This document shows positions 36,426-44,512 of a stretch of 64,000 nt of DNA, piece after piece. This DNA comes from Sphingomonas oryzagri (GTDB lineage Bacteria > Pseudomonadota > Alphaproteobacteria > Sphingomonadales > Sphingomonadaceae). Every line of letters starts with the position of its first letter. Positions within the stretch are counted from its first letter, which is position 1. The position numbers and the translations under genes were made by a program. The stretch is from positions 186,001 to 250,000 of the forward strand of contig NZ_JARYGZ010000002.1 in the NCBI RefSeq assembly GCF_029906645.1, read 5' to 3'. The notes under the pieces are model-generated. The model was not told where the DNA came from. It searched no databases and saw nothing but the letters and a program-made list of their open reading frames with translations.

Positions 36426-37003
36426 TGGTCAAGCTCAACAAGATCTACACCCGCACCGGCGACGCGGGGGAGACCGGGTTGGTCGACGGATCGCGCGCGC
36501 CCAAACATGATCCGCGCATCGCCGCGATCGGCGAGGTGGACGAGGCGAATTCCGCGATCGGCGTGGCCGTGCTCCACCTGCCGGCGGAGAGCGAGGCGGC
36601 GGCGATGCTCGGCCGCGTGCAGAACGAGATGTTCGATCTCGGCGCCGATCTCGCGACGCCCGGCGAGGATTTCGCGCCCACCGACATGGCGCTGCGCATC
36701 GTGCAGGGCCAGATCGACCGCCTGGAGAGCGAGATCGACGCGATGAACGCGACGCTCTCGCCGCTCACCAGCTTCATCCTGCCCGGCGGCGAGCCGGCGG
36801 CGGCGCATCTCCACCTCGCCCGCGCGATCGTGCGGCGGGCCGAGCGGGCGGCGGTCTCGGCGGCGGCCGGCGCCAGGCTCAACCCGCTGGTGCTGACCTA
36901 TCTCAACCGCCTATCGGATCATCTCTTCACGCTGTGCCGGGTGATCAACGGCGGCGGTGCGCGCGACATTCTCTGGCAGCCCGGAGCGACCCGCACGACG
37001 TGA
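36425..37003 (+). CDS. Cob(I)yrinic acid a,c-diamide / cob(I)alamin adenosyltransferase, PduO type
   Basis: A 192-residue PduO-type ATP:cob(I)alamin adenosyltransferase, which puts the adenosyl group on B12. The ATP loop is KIYTRTGDAGETGLVDGSRAPKHD (with TRTGD the P-loop-like motif), followed by GEVDEANSAIGVA, the ..ALxRxE.. region VQNEMFDLGADLATP, LPGGEPAAAHLHLARAIVRRAERA and the C-terminal YLNRLSDHLFTLCRVIN. All the active-site residues usually listed (K, R, D, E, R, N) appear present. It is the second gene after the HIG1 protein, overlapping by one base. Confidence 0.93.
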   Translation: MVKLNKIYTRTGDAGETGLVDGSRAPKHDPRIAAIGEVDEANSAIGVAVLHLPAESEAAAMLGRVQNEMFDLGADLATPGEDFAPTDMALRIVQGQIDRLESEIDAMNATLSPLTSFILPGGEPAAAHLHLARAIVRRAERAAVSAAAGARLNPLVLTYLNRLSDHLFTLCRVINGGGARDILWQPGATRTT

Positions 37004-37096
37004 ACAAAATGTGACCGCGCCTCTTGAAATTGATTCCGGAGACGCAACTTATCCCGCTGCCAAGTCGTTGATCCCATTCAGCGGGAGAGTCATTTC

Positions 37097-38392
37097 ATGG
37101 CCGCACGAGCCGACGCGATCGCGCCAACGCGCGACACGCCAGACCGGAGGCCGGACCTCCTCCAGCGTTTTCAATTCGTTCGTGCGCTGAGCCTCGCGCT
37201 CGCCGCCAATCTCTCCGACGCCGATGCCTCCGCCCAGTCGATGCCCGATGCGTCGCCGGCCAAGTGGCACCTCGCGCACACCAGCTGGTTCTTCGAGACC
37301 TTCGTGCTGCGCGATCATGTGCCGGGCTATCGCCTGTTCGATGATCGCTGGCCCTTTCTGTTCAACAGCTATTACGAGGCCGAGGGCGAGCGCATGGCCC
37401 GGCCTTCGCGCGGGTTGCTGACCCGTCCGTCGCTGGACGAGGTGCGGGCCTATCGCGCGCATGTGGAGGCGGCGATCGCGGCGGCGTGGGACGATCTGCC
37501 CGATGCTGCGCACGATCTGATCGCGCTCGGCTGTCATCACGAGGAGCAGCACCAGGAGCTGCTCGTCACCGATCTGCTCCACCTGTTCGCGCAGAACCCG
37601 CTGGCGCCCGCCGCTTGGGCACCCGAACCGCGCCGGCCGAGCATGGCGCCCGATCCGATCCGCTGGCTCGCGGGACGCGAGGGCAAGGCGGAGATCGGCC
37701 ATGACGGCGATGGATTCGCCTTCGACAACGAAGGGCCACGCCACACCGTGTGGCTTGCGCCGCACGCACTGGCCGATCGCCTCGTCACCAACGGCGAGTG
37801 GCGCGCCTTCGTCGAGGATGGCGGCTATGCAACGGCCTCGCTCTGGCTGTCGGACGGCTGGGCGTGGGTGCGCGAGAACGGGATCGAGGCGCCCGCCTAT
37901 TGGCGCCGCGACGCCGACGGCGCCTGGGCCGAACGCTTCGGGCTGGACGGGCAAGGGCCGATGGACCTCGCCGCCCCCGTCCGCCACGTCAGCTATTACG
38001 AGGCCGACGCCTATGCCCAATGGGCCGGGGGGCGCCTGCCCACCGAAGCCGAATGGGAAAGCGCGGCGCAGGGTCTCGACCCCACGCAGGGCAATTTCCT
38101 CGATGCGCCAGGCGCGGTTCGCCCGCTGCCGGTGACGCCCGGCGAGGGGCTGCACCAGATGTTCGGCGACGTCTGGCAATGGACCCGCTCCGCCTATCTC
38201 CCCTATCCCGGCTTCCGTGCCGCCGAGGGTGCGGTCGGCGAGTATAACGGCAAGTTCATGTCCGGGCAGTTCGTGCTGCGCGGCGGGAGCTGCGCCACCC
38301 CGCGCGGCCATCCGCGCGCCAGCTACCGCAATTTCTTCTACCCGCACCAGCGCTGGCAGTTCACCGGCGTGCGCCTCGCGAAGGACATCTAG
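37097..38392 (+). CDS. egtB: Ergothioneine biosynthesis protein EgtB (sulfoxide synthase)
   Basis: A 431-residue non-haem iron sulfoxide synthase that joins a thiol (cysteine or gamma-glutamylcysteine) to hercynine using O2. An N-terminal DinB-like bundle holds the iron ligands H61 (WHLAHTSWFFE) and the H-x3-H-x-E motif HEEQHQE at 148-154. The C-terminal sulfatase-modifying-factor-like domain contains DGDGFAFDNEGPRH, RLPTEAEWESAAQG, GDVWQWTRSAY and the closing RGGSCATPRGHPRASYRNFFYPHQRWQFTGVRLA. The ATG at 37097 has GGGAGAG upstream. It is followed 1 base later by egtD. The neighbours egtA, egtC and egtE are absent here. Confidence 0.95.
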   Translation: MAARADAIAPTRDTPDRRPDLLQRFQFVRALSLALAANLSDADASAQSMPDASPAKWHLAHTSWFFETFVLRDHVPGYRLFDDRWPFLFNSYYEAEGERMARPSRGLLTRPSLDEVRAYRAHVEAAIAAAWDDLPDAAHDLIALGCHHEEQHQELLVTDLLHLFAQNPLAPAAWAPEPRRPSMAPDPIRWLAGREGKAEIGHDGDGFAFDNEGPRHTVWLAPHALADRLVTNGEWRAFVEDGGYATASLWLSDGWAWVRENGIEAPAYWRRDADGAWAERFGLDGQGPMDLAAPVRHVSYYEADAYAQWAGGRLPTEAEWESAAQGLDPTQGNFLDAPGAVRPLPVTPGEGLHQMFGDVWQWTRSAYLPYPGFRAAEGAVGEYNGKFMSGQFVLRGGSCATPRGHPRASYRNFFYPHQRWQFTGVRLAKDI

Positions 38393-38393
38393 C

Positions 38394-39374
38394 ATGCTGC
38401 TCGAAATCGACCGGAACGACGCGCGTTCGACCGCTTTCGACCCGGCCTTCCGCGACGACGTGATCGCCGGTCTTTCGTTGCCGCAGAAGGCGATCCCTGC
38501 CCGCTGGTTCTACGATCATCGTGGCTCCGAACTGTTCGAGGAGATCACCCGCCTCCCCGAATATTATCCCACCCGCACCGAGCGCGCCCTGCTGGAACGC
38601 CATGCGCCCGAAGTCGGCCGGATCGCCGGCCCGCACCGCGCGGTGGTGGAATTCGGGTCGGGATCCTCGGCCAAGACGCCGCTGCTGCTCGGCGCGATCG
38701 ATCCCGCCGCCTATGTGCCGATCGACATATCGGGCGAATTCCTGCGCGAATCGGCCGAGGCACTTGGGCAAGCCTTCCCGGCTCTGGCGATCCAGCCGGT
38801 CGAGGCGGATTTCACCCGGCCGATCCGCCTGCCCGTGCTGGTCGACAAGCATCCGCGCCTCGGCTTCTTCCCCGGATCGACGATCGGCAACCTGCAGGCG
38901 CCGGCCGCCGTCGATCTGCTGCGTGCGATGGCGGGGACGCTCGGCGCAGGCGCCATGCTGCTGATCGGCATGGATCGGGTGAAGAGCCCGGACGTGCTCG
39001 TCCCCGCCTATGACGATGCGCAGGGGGTTACCGCCGCGTTCAACCTCAACCTGCTCCACCGCATCAACCGCGAACTCGGCGGCGACGTGCCGGTGTCGCT
39101 GTTCCGCCACCGCGCGATCTGGAACGATGGCGATGCGCGGATCGAAATGCATCTGGAAGCGACGCGCGACCTCGCCTTCGCGATCGACGGCCACGATTTC
39201 GCGATGGCGGCGGGCGAGACGATCCACACCGAGAACAGCCACAAATACGGCCCCCGCAGCGCCCGGCAGATGCTCGCGGCAGGCGGGTGGACGACACTCG
39301 CCGAATGGACCGATCCGCAGCAGAACTTCGCGCTGCTGCTCGCCGAGGCCCGTCCGATGCCGATCGCGCCCTGA
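38394..39374 (+). CDS. egtD: L-histidine N-alpha-methyltransferase EgtD
   Basis: A 326-residue SAM methyltransferase that trimethylates histidine to hercynine, the first step of ergothioneine synthesis. Signatures are IPARWFYDHRGSELFEEITRLPEYYPTRTE, VVEFGSGSSAKTPLLL for SAM, YVPIDISGEFL, GFFPGSTIGNL and the C-terminal ENSHKYGPRSARQMLAAGGW. It starts one base after egtB, so the two are translated as one unit: EgtD makes hercynine and EgtB adds sulfur. A separate lyase, not in this window, is needed to finish. Confidence 0.96.
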   Translation: MLLEIDRNDARSTAFDPAFRDDVIAGLSLPQKAIPARWFYDHRGSELFEEITRLPEYYPTRTERALLERHAPEVGRIAGPHRAVVEFGSGSSAKTPLLLGAIDPAAYVPIDISGEFLRESAEALGQAFPALAIQPVEADFTRPIRLPVLVDKHPRLGFFPGSTIGNLQAPAAVDLLRAMAGTLGAGAMLLIGMDRVKSPDVLVPAYDDAQGVTAAFNLNLLHRINRELGGDVPVSLFRHRAIWNDGDARIEMHLEATRDLAFAIDGHDFAMAAGETIHTENSHKYGPRSARQMLAAGGWTTLAEWTDPQQNFALLLAEARPMPIAP

Positions 39375-39443
39375 ATCTCTTGCCGCAGGTGCGTCAACCT
39401 CGCTAGGCGCGTCCGCGAGAGTTCGGACTAGCGGAGACGGCAC

Positions 39444-40313
39444 ATGGAAACGATCGGCGTCATCGGCGCGGGACAGATGGGCGCGGGCATCGCGCAGGTG
39501 GCGGCGCAGGCGGGCTATCGCGTGCTGCTGTCCGATCGCGACATCGCGCTGGCCGAAAAGGGCAAGGCGGGCATCGCCAAGCGGCTCGGCTTGGCGGTGG
39601 AAAAGGGCAAGGCGACCGCGAGCGATGCCGAAGCGGCGCTGGGTCGGATCGAGACGGTCGGCGACTATGCCGCCTTCGGCGAGGCGATCCTCGTGATCGA
39701 GGCGGCGACCGAGCGCGAGGAGATCAAGCGCGCCATCTTCGCCGAGGTCGGCAAGGCGATGGGCGGCGACGCGATCCTCGCCACCAACACCTCCTCCATC
39801 CCGATCACGCGGCTGGCGCAGGCGGCGCCCGATGCCGGCCGCTTCATGGGAGTCCATTTCTTCAATCCCGTGCCGGTGATGAAGCCGATCGAGCTGATCC
39901 GCGGCCTCGCCACCTCCAACGAGACGGTATCGCGGGTCGAGACCTTCGCGAAGAAGCTCGGCAAGGAGGTCGTCCACGCCAACGACGCGCCGGGCTTCAT
40001 CGTCAACCGCGTGCTGATGCCGCTGATCAACGAGGCGATCTTCGCGCTCGGCGAAGGCGTCGCCAACGTCCGCGACATCGACACCGCCGTCAGCCTCGGC
40101 CTCAACCATCCGATGGGCCCGCTGACGCTGGCCGACTTCATCGGCCTCGATACCTGCCTGGAGATTACGCGCGTTCTGCTCGAAGGCACTGGCGATCCCA
40201 AGTTCCGGCCGGCGCCGTTGATGGTCAAATATGTCGAGGCCGGCTGGTACGGCCGCAAAACCAAGCGCGGCTTCTACGATTATTCGGGCGCCGAACCGGT
40301 ACCGACGCGATGA
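39444..40313 (+). CDS. 3-hydroxybutyryl-CoA dehydrogenase family protein
   Basis: A 289-residue NAD(P)-linked 3-hydroxyacyl-CoA dehydrogenase. The NAD motif is IGVIGAGQMGAGIAQVAAQAGY (residues 3-24), followed by NTSSIPITRLAQAA, FMGVHFFNPVPVMKPIELI with the catalytic H, DAPGFIVNRVLMPLINEAIFALGEGVA and DTAVSLGLNHPMGPLTLADFIGLDTCLEI with N and the C-terminal dimer region. This pattern is that of Hbd (acetoacetyl-CoA reductase, butanoate/polyhydroxybutyrate routes). Its stop overlaps the start of the HIT-protein gene (ATGA). Confidence 0.92.
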   Translation: METIGVIGAGQMGAGIAQVAAQAGYRVLLSDRDIALAEKGKAGIAKRLGLAVEKGKATASDAEAALGRIETVGDYAAFGEAILVIEAATEREEIKRAIFAEVGKAMGGDAILATNTSSIPITRLAQAAPDAGRFMGVHFFNPVPVMKPIELIRGLATSNETVSRVETFAKKLGKEVVHANDAPGFIVNRVLMPLINEAIFALGEGVANVRDIDTAVSLGLNHPMGPLTLADFIGLDTCLEITRVLLEGTGDPKFRPAPLMVKYVEAGWYGRKTKRGFYDYSGAEPVPTR

Positions 40314-40831
40314 AGGCCGCGCTTGCCCTGCTGGCGCTGATCGTCGCGACGCCGGCGGCCGCCGAGGTTGCGCCGGGGTCCGCGAAGAACATCCCGACCG
40401 GGCTGACCGGCGCCTATACCGACAATCCGTTCGCGAAGATCCTGTCCGGCAGATTGCCGGCGACGAAGGTCTATGAGGATCGCACCGTCCTCGCCTTCAT
40501 GAACATCCACCCGCTGTCGACCGGCGACCTGCTGGTGATCCCCAAGGGGCATTACCGCAACCTGATCGACATTCCCCGGCCGGTGCTCGATCACCTGATC
40601 GACGTGACGCAGCGGCTGGCGAAGGCGCAGATGCGCGCGCTGAAGCCCGACGGCATCTTCATCCGCCAGAACAGTGGCGAGGCGGCGGGGCAGACGGTGT
40701 TCCACTTCCACATGCACGTCACCCCGCAGTGGAAGGCCGTGCCGCTCGCCAAGGTCAGCTACGGCCAGAAGCCGGCCGATCCCCGGAAGCTGGCGGCGAT
40801 CGCCGCGAAGATCCACGCGGCGATGCGCTGA
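40310..40831 (+). CDS. Exported HIT-family protein
   Basis: A 173-residue histidine-triad protein, a nucleotide hydrolase or transferase fold. The triad H-x-H-x-H is VFHFHMHVTP (H132, H134, H136), and NPFAKILSGRLPATKVYEDRTVLAFMNIHPLSTGDLLVIPKGHY and NSGEAAGQTVFHFHMH match the family. Unlike the usual cytosolic members (about 110-140), it begins MKAALALLALIVATPAAAE, a likely signal peptide, so it may act in the periplasm. It starts within the stop of the upstream hbd-type gene (ATGA overlap). Confidence 0.85.
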   Translation: MKAALALLALIVATPAAAEVAPGSAKNIPTGLTGAYTDNPFAKILSGRLPATKVYEDRTVLAFMNIHPLSTGDLLVIPKGHYRNLIDIPRPVLDHLIDVTQRLAKAQMRALKPDGIFIRQNSGEAAGQTVFHFHMHVTPQWKAVPLAKVSYGQKPADPRKLAAIAAKIHAAMR

Positions 40832-40897
40832 ACGGCGCCGCTGGCGCTGCCCGAAGCCTGTGATATGCTCCGTCTTCTCGAACAGGAGGGACGTGCC

Positions 40898-41299
40898 GTG
40901 AACAAGTTTCTCGCAGGCGCTGGGGCGATCATAGTGGCGTTGGGTGTCGGGGCGTCGGCCCACGCCGCAAACGACGTGATGAAGGAATGTGGCGCCAAAT
41001 ATCAGGCGGCCAAGGCCAACAACACGCTGGGCGGCAAGAACTGGGCACAGTTCCTCGCGGCGTGCCGTGGCGGAACGGCCGCCCCCGTCGCCGCGCCGGC
41101 ACCCGCCGCGAAGCCGGTCGCTGCCGCCAAGCCCGCCTCGCACCTGCCCGGCGCACAGAGCCCGGCGATGCAGGCGATGCATGATCGCCAGCGCAAGTGC
41201 GGTCAGATGTGGTCCGCCGACAAGGCGGCGGGCAAGATCCCGGCCGGCCAGAAGTGGCCGCAATATTGGAGCGCCTGCAACACCAAGCTGAAGGGCTGA
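40898..41299 (+). CDS. Exported PsiF-like repeat protein, unknown function
   Basis: A 133-residue protein with a signal peptide (MNKFLAGAGAIIVALGVGASAHA). Two similar modules follow: VMKECGAKYQAAKANNTLGGKNWAQFLAAC (residues about 27-56) and RQRKCGQMWSADKAAGKIPAGQKWPQYWSAC (about 97-127), joined by an Ala/Pro/Lys linker. Each holds a Cys pair flanking K...G..W..F/Y...C, like PsiF-type repeats. The GTG at 40898 has AGGAGGG 8 bases upstream, deciding the start. Function unknown. Confidence 0.75.
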   Translation: MNKFLAGAGAIIVALGVGASAHAANDVMKECGAKYQAAKANNTLGGKNWAQFLAACRGGTAAPVAAPAPAAKPVAAAKPASHLPGAQSPAMQAMHDRQRKCGQMWSADKAAGKIPAGQKWPQYWSACNTKLKG

Positions 41300-41306
41300 G
41301 GCCGCT

Positions 41307-41762
41307 TCAGCCGAAGCGCAGCGTGAGCGTCCCGCCGATCGGCGTGGCGCTCCACGCTTCGCCAAGGGTGCGCATCTCTGCGCGGATCGCCCCGATCGTC
41401 GCCGCGTCGAGCGGCAGCGCCGGGCAGGCGCGCGCCTCGCAGGTGATCCGGTAGAGGTCGATCATCGCGTCCGGCGTCGATTCGCCACCCGACCAGGCAT
41501 CGCCCTGCACGACCTCGACCAGCCGTTCGACCCCGTCGCTCTCCGCCTCGGCCTGCATGGTGAAGGCGGCGTCCTCGCCCGCCGCCACGCGGCCAAGGAA
41601 GCCGCGCGCGGCCAGCACATTCTCCACCGCATAATGGACCATGTCGTGCGGGATGATGCCCTGCTTGGGGCAATCGATCCGCTCCTCTCCTCCGTCGGCG
41701 CGGCGCATGTCGAGGCGATCATGCTTCCCCACCCCCTTGGTGAAGGCGAGGGTGAGCGTCAC
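41307..41762 (-). CDS. Hypothetical protein, 151 residues
   Basis: A 151-residue protein with no signal or membrane segment. Visible pieces are FGG-lacking DRLDMRRADGGEERIDCPKQGIIPHDMVHYAVENVLAARGFLG, then an acidic-mixed middle, and TIGGTLTLRFG-like beta edge (IGGTLTLRFG) at the end. The HDMVHYAVE phrase recalls proteins of unknown function in alphaproteobacteria; I cannot name the family. Its ATG at 41762 overlaps the TGA of the nucleoside transporter gene (ATGA), so it is cotranscribed with it. Confidence 0.7.
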   Translation of the reverse strand: MTLTLAFTKGVGKHDRLDMRRADGGEERIDCPKQGIIPHDMVHYAVENVLAARGFLGRVAAGEDAAFTMQAEAESDGVERLVEVVQGDAWSGGESTPDAMIDLYRITCEARACPALPLDAATIGAIRAEMRTLGEAWSATPIGGTLTLRFG

Positions 41763-42997
41763 GACAGCAGCAGGCCGGCGAACGCCGCCGACATCAGGTT
41801 GGCGAGGCTACCCGACAGAAGCGCGCGCAGGCCGAGCTTGGCGATGGTCGGCCGCTGGTTGGGGGCGAGGTTGCCGGTCACCGCCATCTGGATCGCGATC
41901 GAGGAGAAGTTGGCGAAGCCGCACAAGGCAAACGTCACCACCGCGACGGTGTGCGGCGAAAGCTGGGTGTCCTTGCCGAGCGAGATGTAGGCGACGAATT
42001 CGTTGAGCACGATCTTCTCGCCGAACAGGCCGCCCGCGATCCCCGCCTCATGCCACGGCACGTTGAGCAGGAACATCACCGGCGCGAACGCATAGCCGAG
42101 CAGCCGCTGGAAGGTGAGATCCTCGATCCCGAACCAGTGGCCGACGCCGGTCAGCAGGCCGTTGGCGAGCGCCACCAGCGCCACGAACGCCAGCACCATC
42201 GCGCCCACCGCGACGGCGAGCCGCACACCGGTCTGCGCGCCCTGGGCTGCCGCCATGATGATGTTGGCGGGCTTCTCTTCGTCATGCGTCGCCTCGGCGA
42301 TCACGACATCCTCGTCTGCGATGTCCATTTCGGCGGCCGTCCTGGGGTCGGGCATGATGATCTTGGCCATCAGCAGGCCGCCCGGCGCCGACATGAAGCT
42401 GGCGGCGAGCAGATAGTCGATCTTGATCCCCATCGAGGCGTAAGCGGCGAGGATCGTGCCGGCGACGCCCGCCATGCCGCTGGTCATCACCGCGAACACC
42501 TGGGCTTGCGAGAGGCCCGCCAGATAGGGGCGGATGACGAGCGGCGATTCGCTCTGGCCGACGAAGATGTTGGCCGCTGCGCAGAGCGATTCCACCTTGG
42601 AGACGCCGATCACCTTCTCGATCCCGCCGCCGATCCAGCGCACGACCAGCTGCATGATGCCGACATGATAGAGGATCGAGACGAGCGCCGCGAAGAAGAT
42701 GATCACCGGCAGCGCCTGGATCGCGAACATCTGGCCGAGCGGATCGGTGGCGAGCTTGCCGAACAGGAATTGCGTGCCGGCATTGGCGTAGCCCAGCAGA
42801 TCGGAGACGCCGCCGGACATCTGTTCCAGCACCCAGCGCCCCGCCGGCACGTACAGCACCAGCACCGCGATCGCCGCCTGCAGCGCGAAGGCGGCGCCCA
42901 CCACGCGTGGGCGGATCGCGCGGCGGTCGGCCGAAAAGGCGTAGGCGATCAGCAGGATCACGACGATGCCGGCGATGCCGGTCAGGATCTTGGTCAT
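41759..42997 (-). CDS. Concentrative nucleoside transporter (NupC/CNT family)
   Basis: A 412-residue H+- or Na+-coupled nucleoside importer. Typical segments are ADPLGQMFAIQALPVIIFFAALVSILYHVGIMQLVVRWIGG-like (here TDPLGQMFAIQALPVIIFFAALVSILYHVGIMQ), ESLCAAANIFVGQSESPLVIRPYL (GQSE[SA]P, substrate site), AGVAGTILAAYASMG, AASFMSAPGGLLMAKI and GLFGEKIVLNEFVAYISL. Length is usual for NupC. The start is set at 42997 (MTKIL), since upstream residues look non-coding. It is cotranscribed with the 151-residue protein downstream. Confidence 0.93.
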   Translation of the reverse strand: MTKILTGIAGIVVILLIAYAFSADRRAIRPRVVGAAFALQAAIAVLVLYVPAGRWVLEQMSGGVSDLLGYANAGTQFLFGKLATDPLGQMFAIQALPVIIFFAALVSILYHVGIMQLVVRWIGGGIEKVIGVSKVESLCAAANIFVGQSESPLVIRPYLAGLSQAQVFAVMTSGMAGVAGTILAAYASMGIKIDYLLAASFMSAPGGLLMAKIIMPDPRTAAEMDIADEDVVIAEATHDEEKPANIIMAAAQGAQTGVRLAVAVGAMVLAFVALVALANGLLTGVGHWFGIEDLTFQRLLGYAFAPVMFLLNVPWHEAGIAGGLFGEKIVLNEFVAYISLGKDTQLSPHTVAVVTFALCGFANFSSIAIQMAVTGNLAPNQRPTIAKLGLRALLSGSLANLMSAAFAGLLLS

Positions 42998-43143
42998 AAG
43001 CGGGCGGAAAGTTCCTGAAAGCGAACGAGCCGCGACCATACACGGGCCGGCGCGCTCTTCCAGCCGCCATTCAACAGGCGTTCAGGTGGATGGGACAGGA
43101 TGACGCCGGCACTCGTCGATAATTCCGAAAGGGACATGTTCCG

Positions 43144-43776
43144 ATGCGTCTGAAGCCCGTTCTCATGATCGCTGGCCTGATGGCCGCCGCCGGCGTCACC
43201 GCGGCGGTCGCCGCCGATCGCCAGGAAGCCCGCGTCGTGCCGGTCCACGTGCTGAACGTCCACATGCCCGACGGATCGATCCAGCAGGTCCGCTACACCG
43301 GCGACGTCGCACCGCGCGTGGTGGCGGTGCCGGTCGCGACGGCCGATCCGATGATGGTCGCGTTCGGCCCGGATTCGCCCTTCGCGATGATGGACCGCAT
43401 CTCGGCGCAGATGGATGCGCAGATGGCCGGCATGATGCACCAGGCGGCGATGATGCAGAGCATGACGCCCGAACAGCTCCAGCAGGCCGCGATGCGCAGC
43501 GGCGGCGGGGCCGGCACGACCAGCTTCACGATGGTCTCCTCGACCGGCGCCGACGGGCAGGTGTGCAGCCAGAGCGTGCGCACCGTCTCGCTCGGTGACG
43601 GCAAGGCCCCGCAGATCCAGCGCACCTCCAGCGGAGATTGCGGGTCGACGGTGAGCAGGCCGCAGGGCCTTACCCCCACCGCCGCGCCGGCCGCCCAGGC
43701 CGCGCCTGTCGCGACGCCGGCCGTGCTGCCCGCCGCCAAGGCGCCCGCGCCGAAGCCGGACCGCAACACCATCTGA
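43144..43776 (+). CDS. Exported hypothetical protein, Ala/Pro-rich C-terminus
   Basis: A 210-residue protein with a signal peptide (MRLKPVLMIAGLMAAAGVTAAVA). The middle is rich in Met and Gln (MMDRISAQMDAQMAGMMHQAAMMQSMTPEQ), then an antiparallel beta pair with a Cys on each side (DGQVCSQSVRTVS ... SSGDCGSTVSRP), and a low-complexity Ala/Pro/Val tail. The Met-rich section is unusual and could bind metal or be helical. No family is recognised. A strong terminator follows at 43798-43829. Confidence 0.7.
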   Translation: MRLKPVLMIAGLMAAAGVTAAVAADRQEARVVPVHVLNVHMPDGSIQQVRYTGDVAPRVVAVPVATADPMMVAFGPDSPFAMMDRISAQMDAQMAGMMHQAAMMQSMTPEQLQQAAMRSGGGAGTTSFTMVSSTGADGQVCSQSVRTVSLGDGKAPQIQRTSSGDCGSTVSRPQGLTPTAAPAAQAAPVATPAVLPAAKAPAPKPDRNTI

Positions 43777-43797
43777 TTTTCGCTCCCGGGGAGGGGG

Positions 43798-43829
43798 AAG
43801 GCCGGGCGCACGATGCGTCCGGCCTTTTT
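43798..43829 (+). terminator. Rho-independent terminator
   Basis: Stem AAGGCCGG-g-CGCA / TGCG-t-CCGGCC with a 3-base loop and then TTTTT at 43825-43829. It lies 22 bases beyond the stop of the gene at 43144-43776 and before the queuosine transporter gene. Confidence 0.85.
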
Positions 43830-43858
43830 CTGTGCGGAGAAACCGGATAGCAGGGCGC

Positions 43859-44509
43859 ATGTCCACAGAGCCGGTCGCGCCCGCCTTTCCCCGATCCCTG
43901 TTCCTCTTCTCGCTGCTGTACGGCGGGATGGTCTGCATGGCGGGCGTGCTCGGCGTGAAGCAGGTCGCGCTCGGGCCGCTGGCGGTGGAGGCGGGCATCT
44001 TCGCCTTCCTGCTGCTCGTCGCGATGGGCAGCGCGGTGGCCGAGCTGCACGGCAAGCCGACCGCCGACGCGCTGGTGCGGCTGGGCTTCGTGCCGCTGAT
44101 CACATCGGCGGTGCTGATCCAGGTGGTGCTCCACCTGCCGACCGATCCGGGCATGTACCCGCCCGCCGTCTCCGCCTTTCCGATCGTGGTCGGCCAGGGC
44201 GCGCGGATGATGATCGCCGGGTTGATCTCCTACGGCACGTCGCAGACGCTCAACGTGCTGGTGTTTTCCCGCCTGTCGAAAGGCGAGGGCAAGAAGGTGT
44301 GGTTGCGCGGCATGATCGCCAGCGTGATCAGCCAGATCGTCGATACGGTGCTGTTCATCACCATCTCCTTCCTCGGCGAGCGGCCGATCCTCGGGCTGAT
44401 GGGCGGACAGATGCTCACCAAGGTGGTGCTGTCGATCGTGCTGATCCCCTGGCTGATCACCGGCCTCGTCAGGCTGGGTCGCTGGCTCGACGAGCCGAGG
44501 GCCGCTTAA
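43859..44509 (+). CDS. Queuosine precursor transporter (YhhQ/VUT family)
   Basis: A 216-residue membrane protein of the YhhQ (DUF165) family, which takes up the queuosine precursors preQ0/preQ1. About six helices are present, with the family motifs FLFSLLYGGMVCMAGVLGVKQ, FLLLVAMGSAVAELHGK, GQGARMMIAGLISYGTSQTLNVLVFSRL and SQIVDTVLFITISFLGE. The start ATG is at 43859. It runs toward the convergent gluQ gene (3-base gap), whose product modifies queuosine in tRNA-Asp, a functional link supporting both calls. Confidence 0.9.
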   Translation: MSTEPVAPAFPRSLFLFSLLYGGMVCMAGVLGVKQVALGPLAVEAGIFAFLLLVAMGSAVAELHGKPTADALVRLGFVPLITSAVLIQVVLHLPTDPGMYPPAVSAFPIVVGQGARMMIAGLISYGTSQTLNVLVFSRLSKGEGKKVWLRGMIASVISQIVDTVLFITISFLGERPILGLMGGQMLTKVVLSIVLIPWLITGLVRLGRWLDEPRAA

Positions 44510-44512
44510 GGA

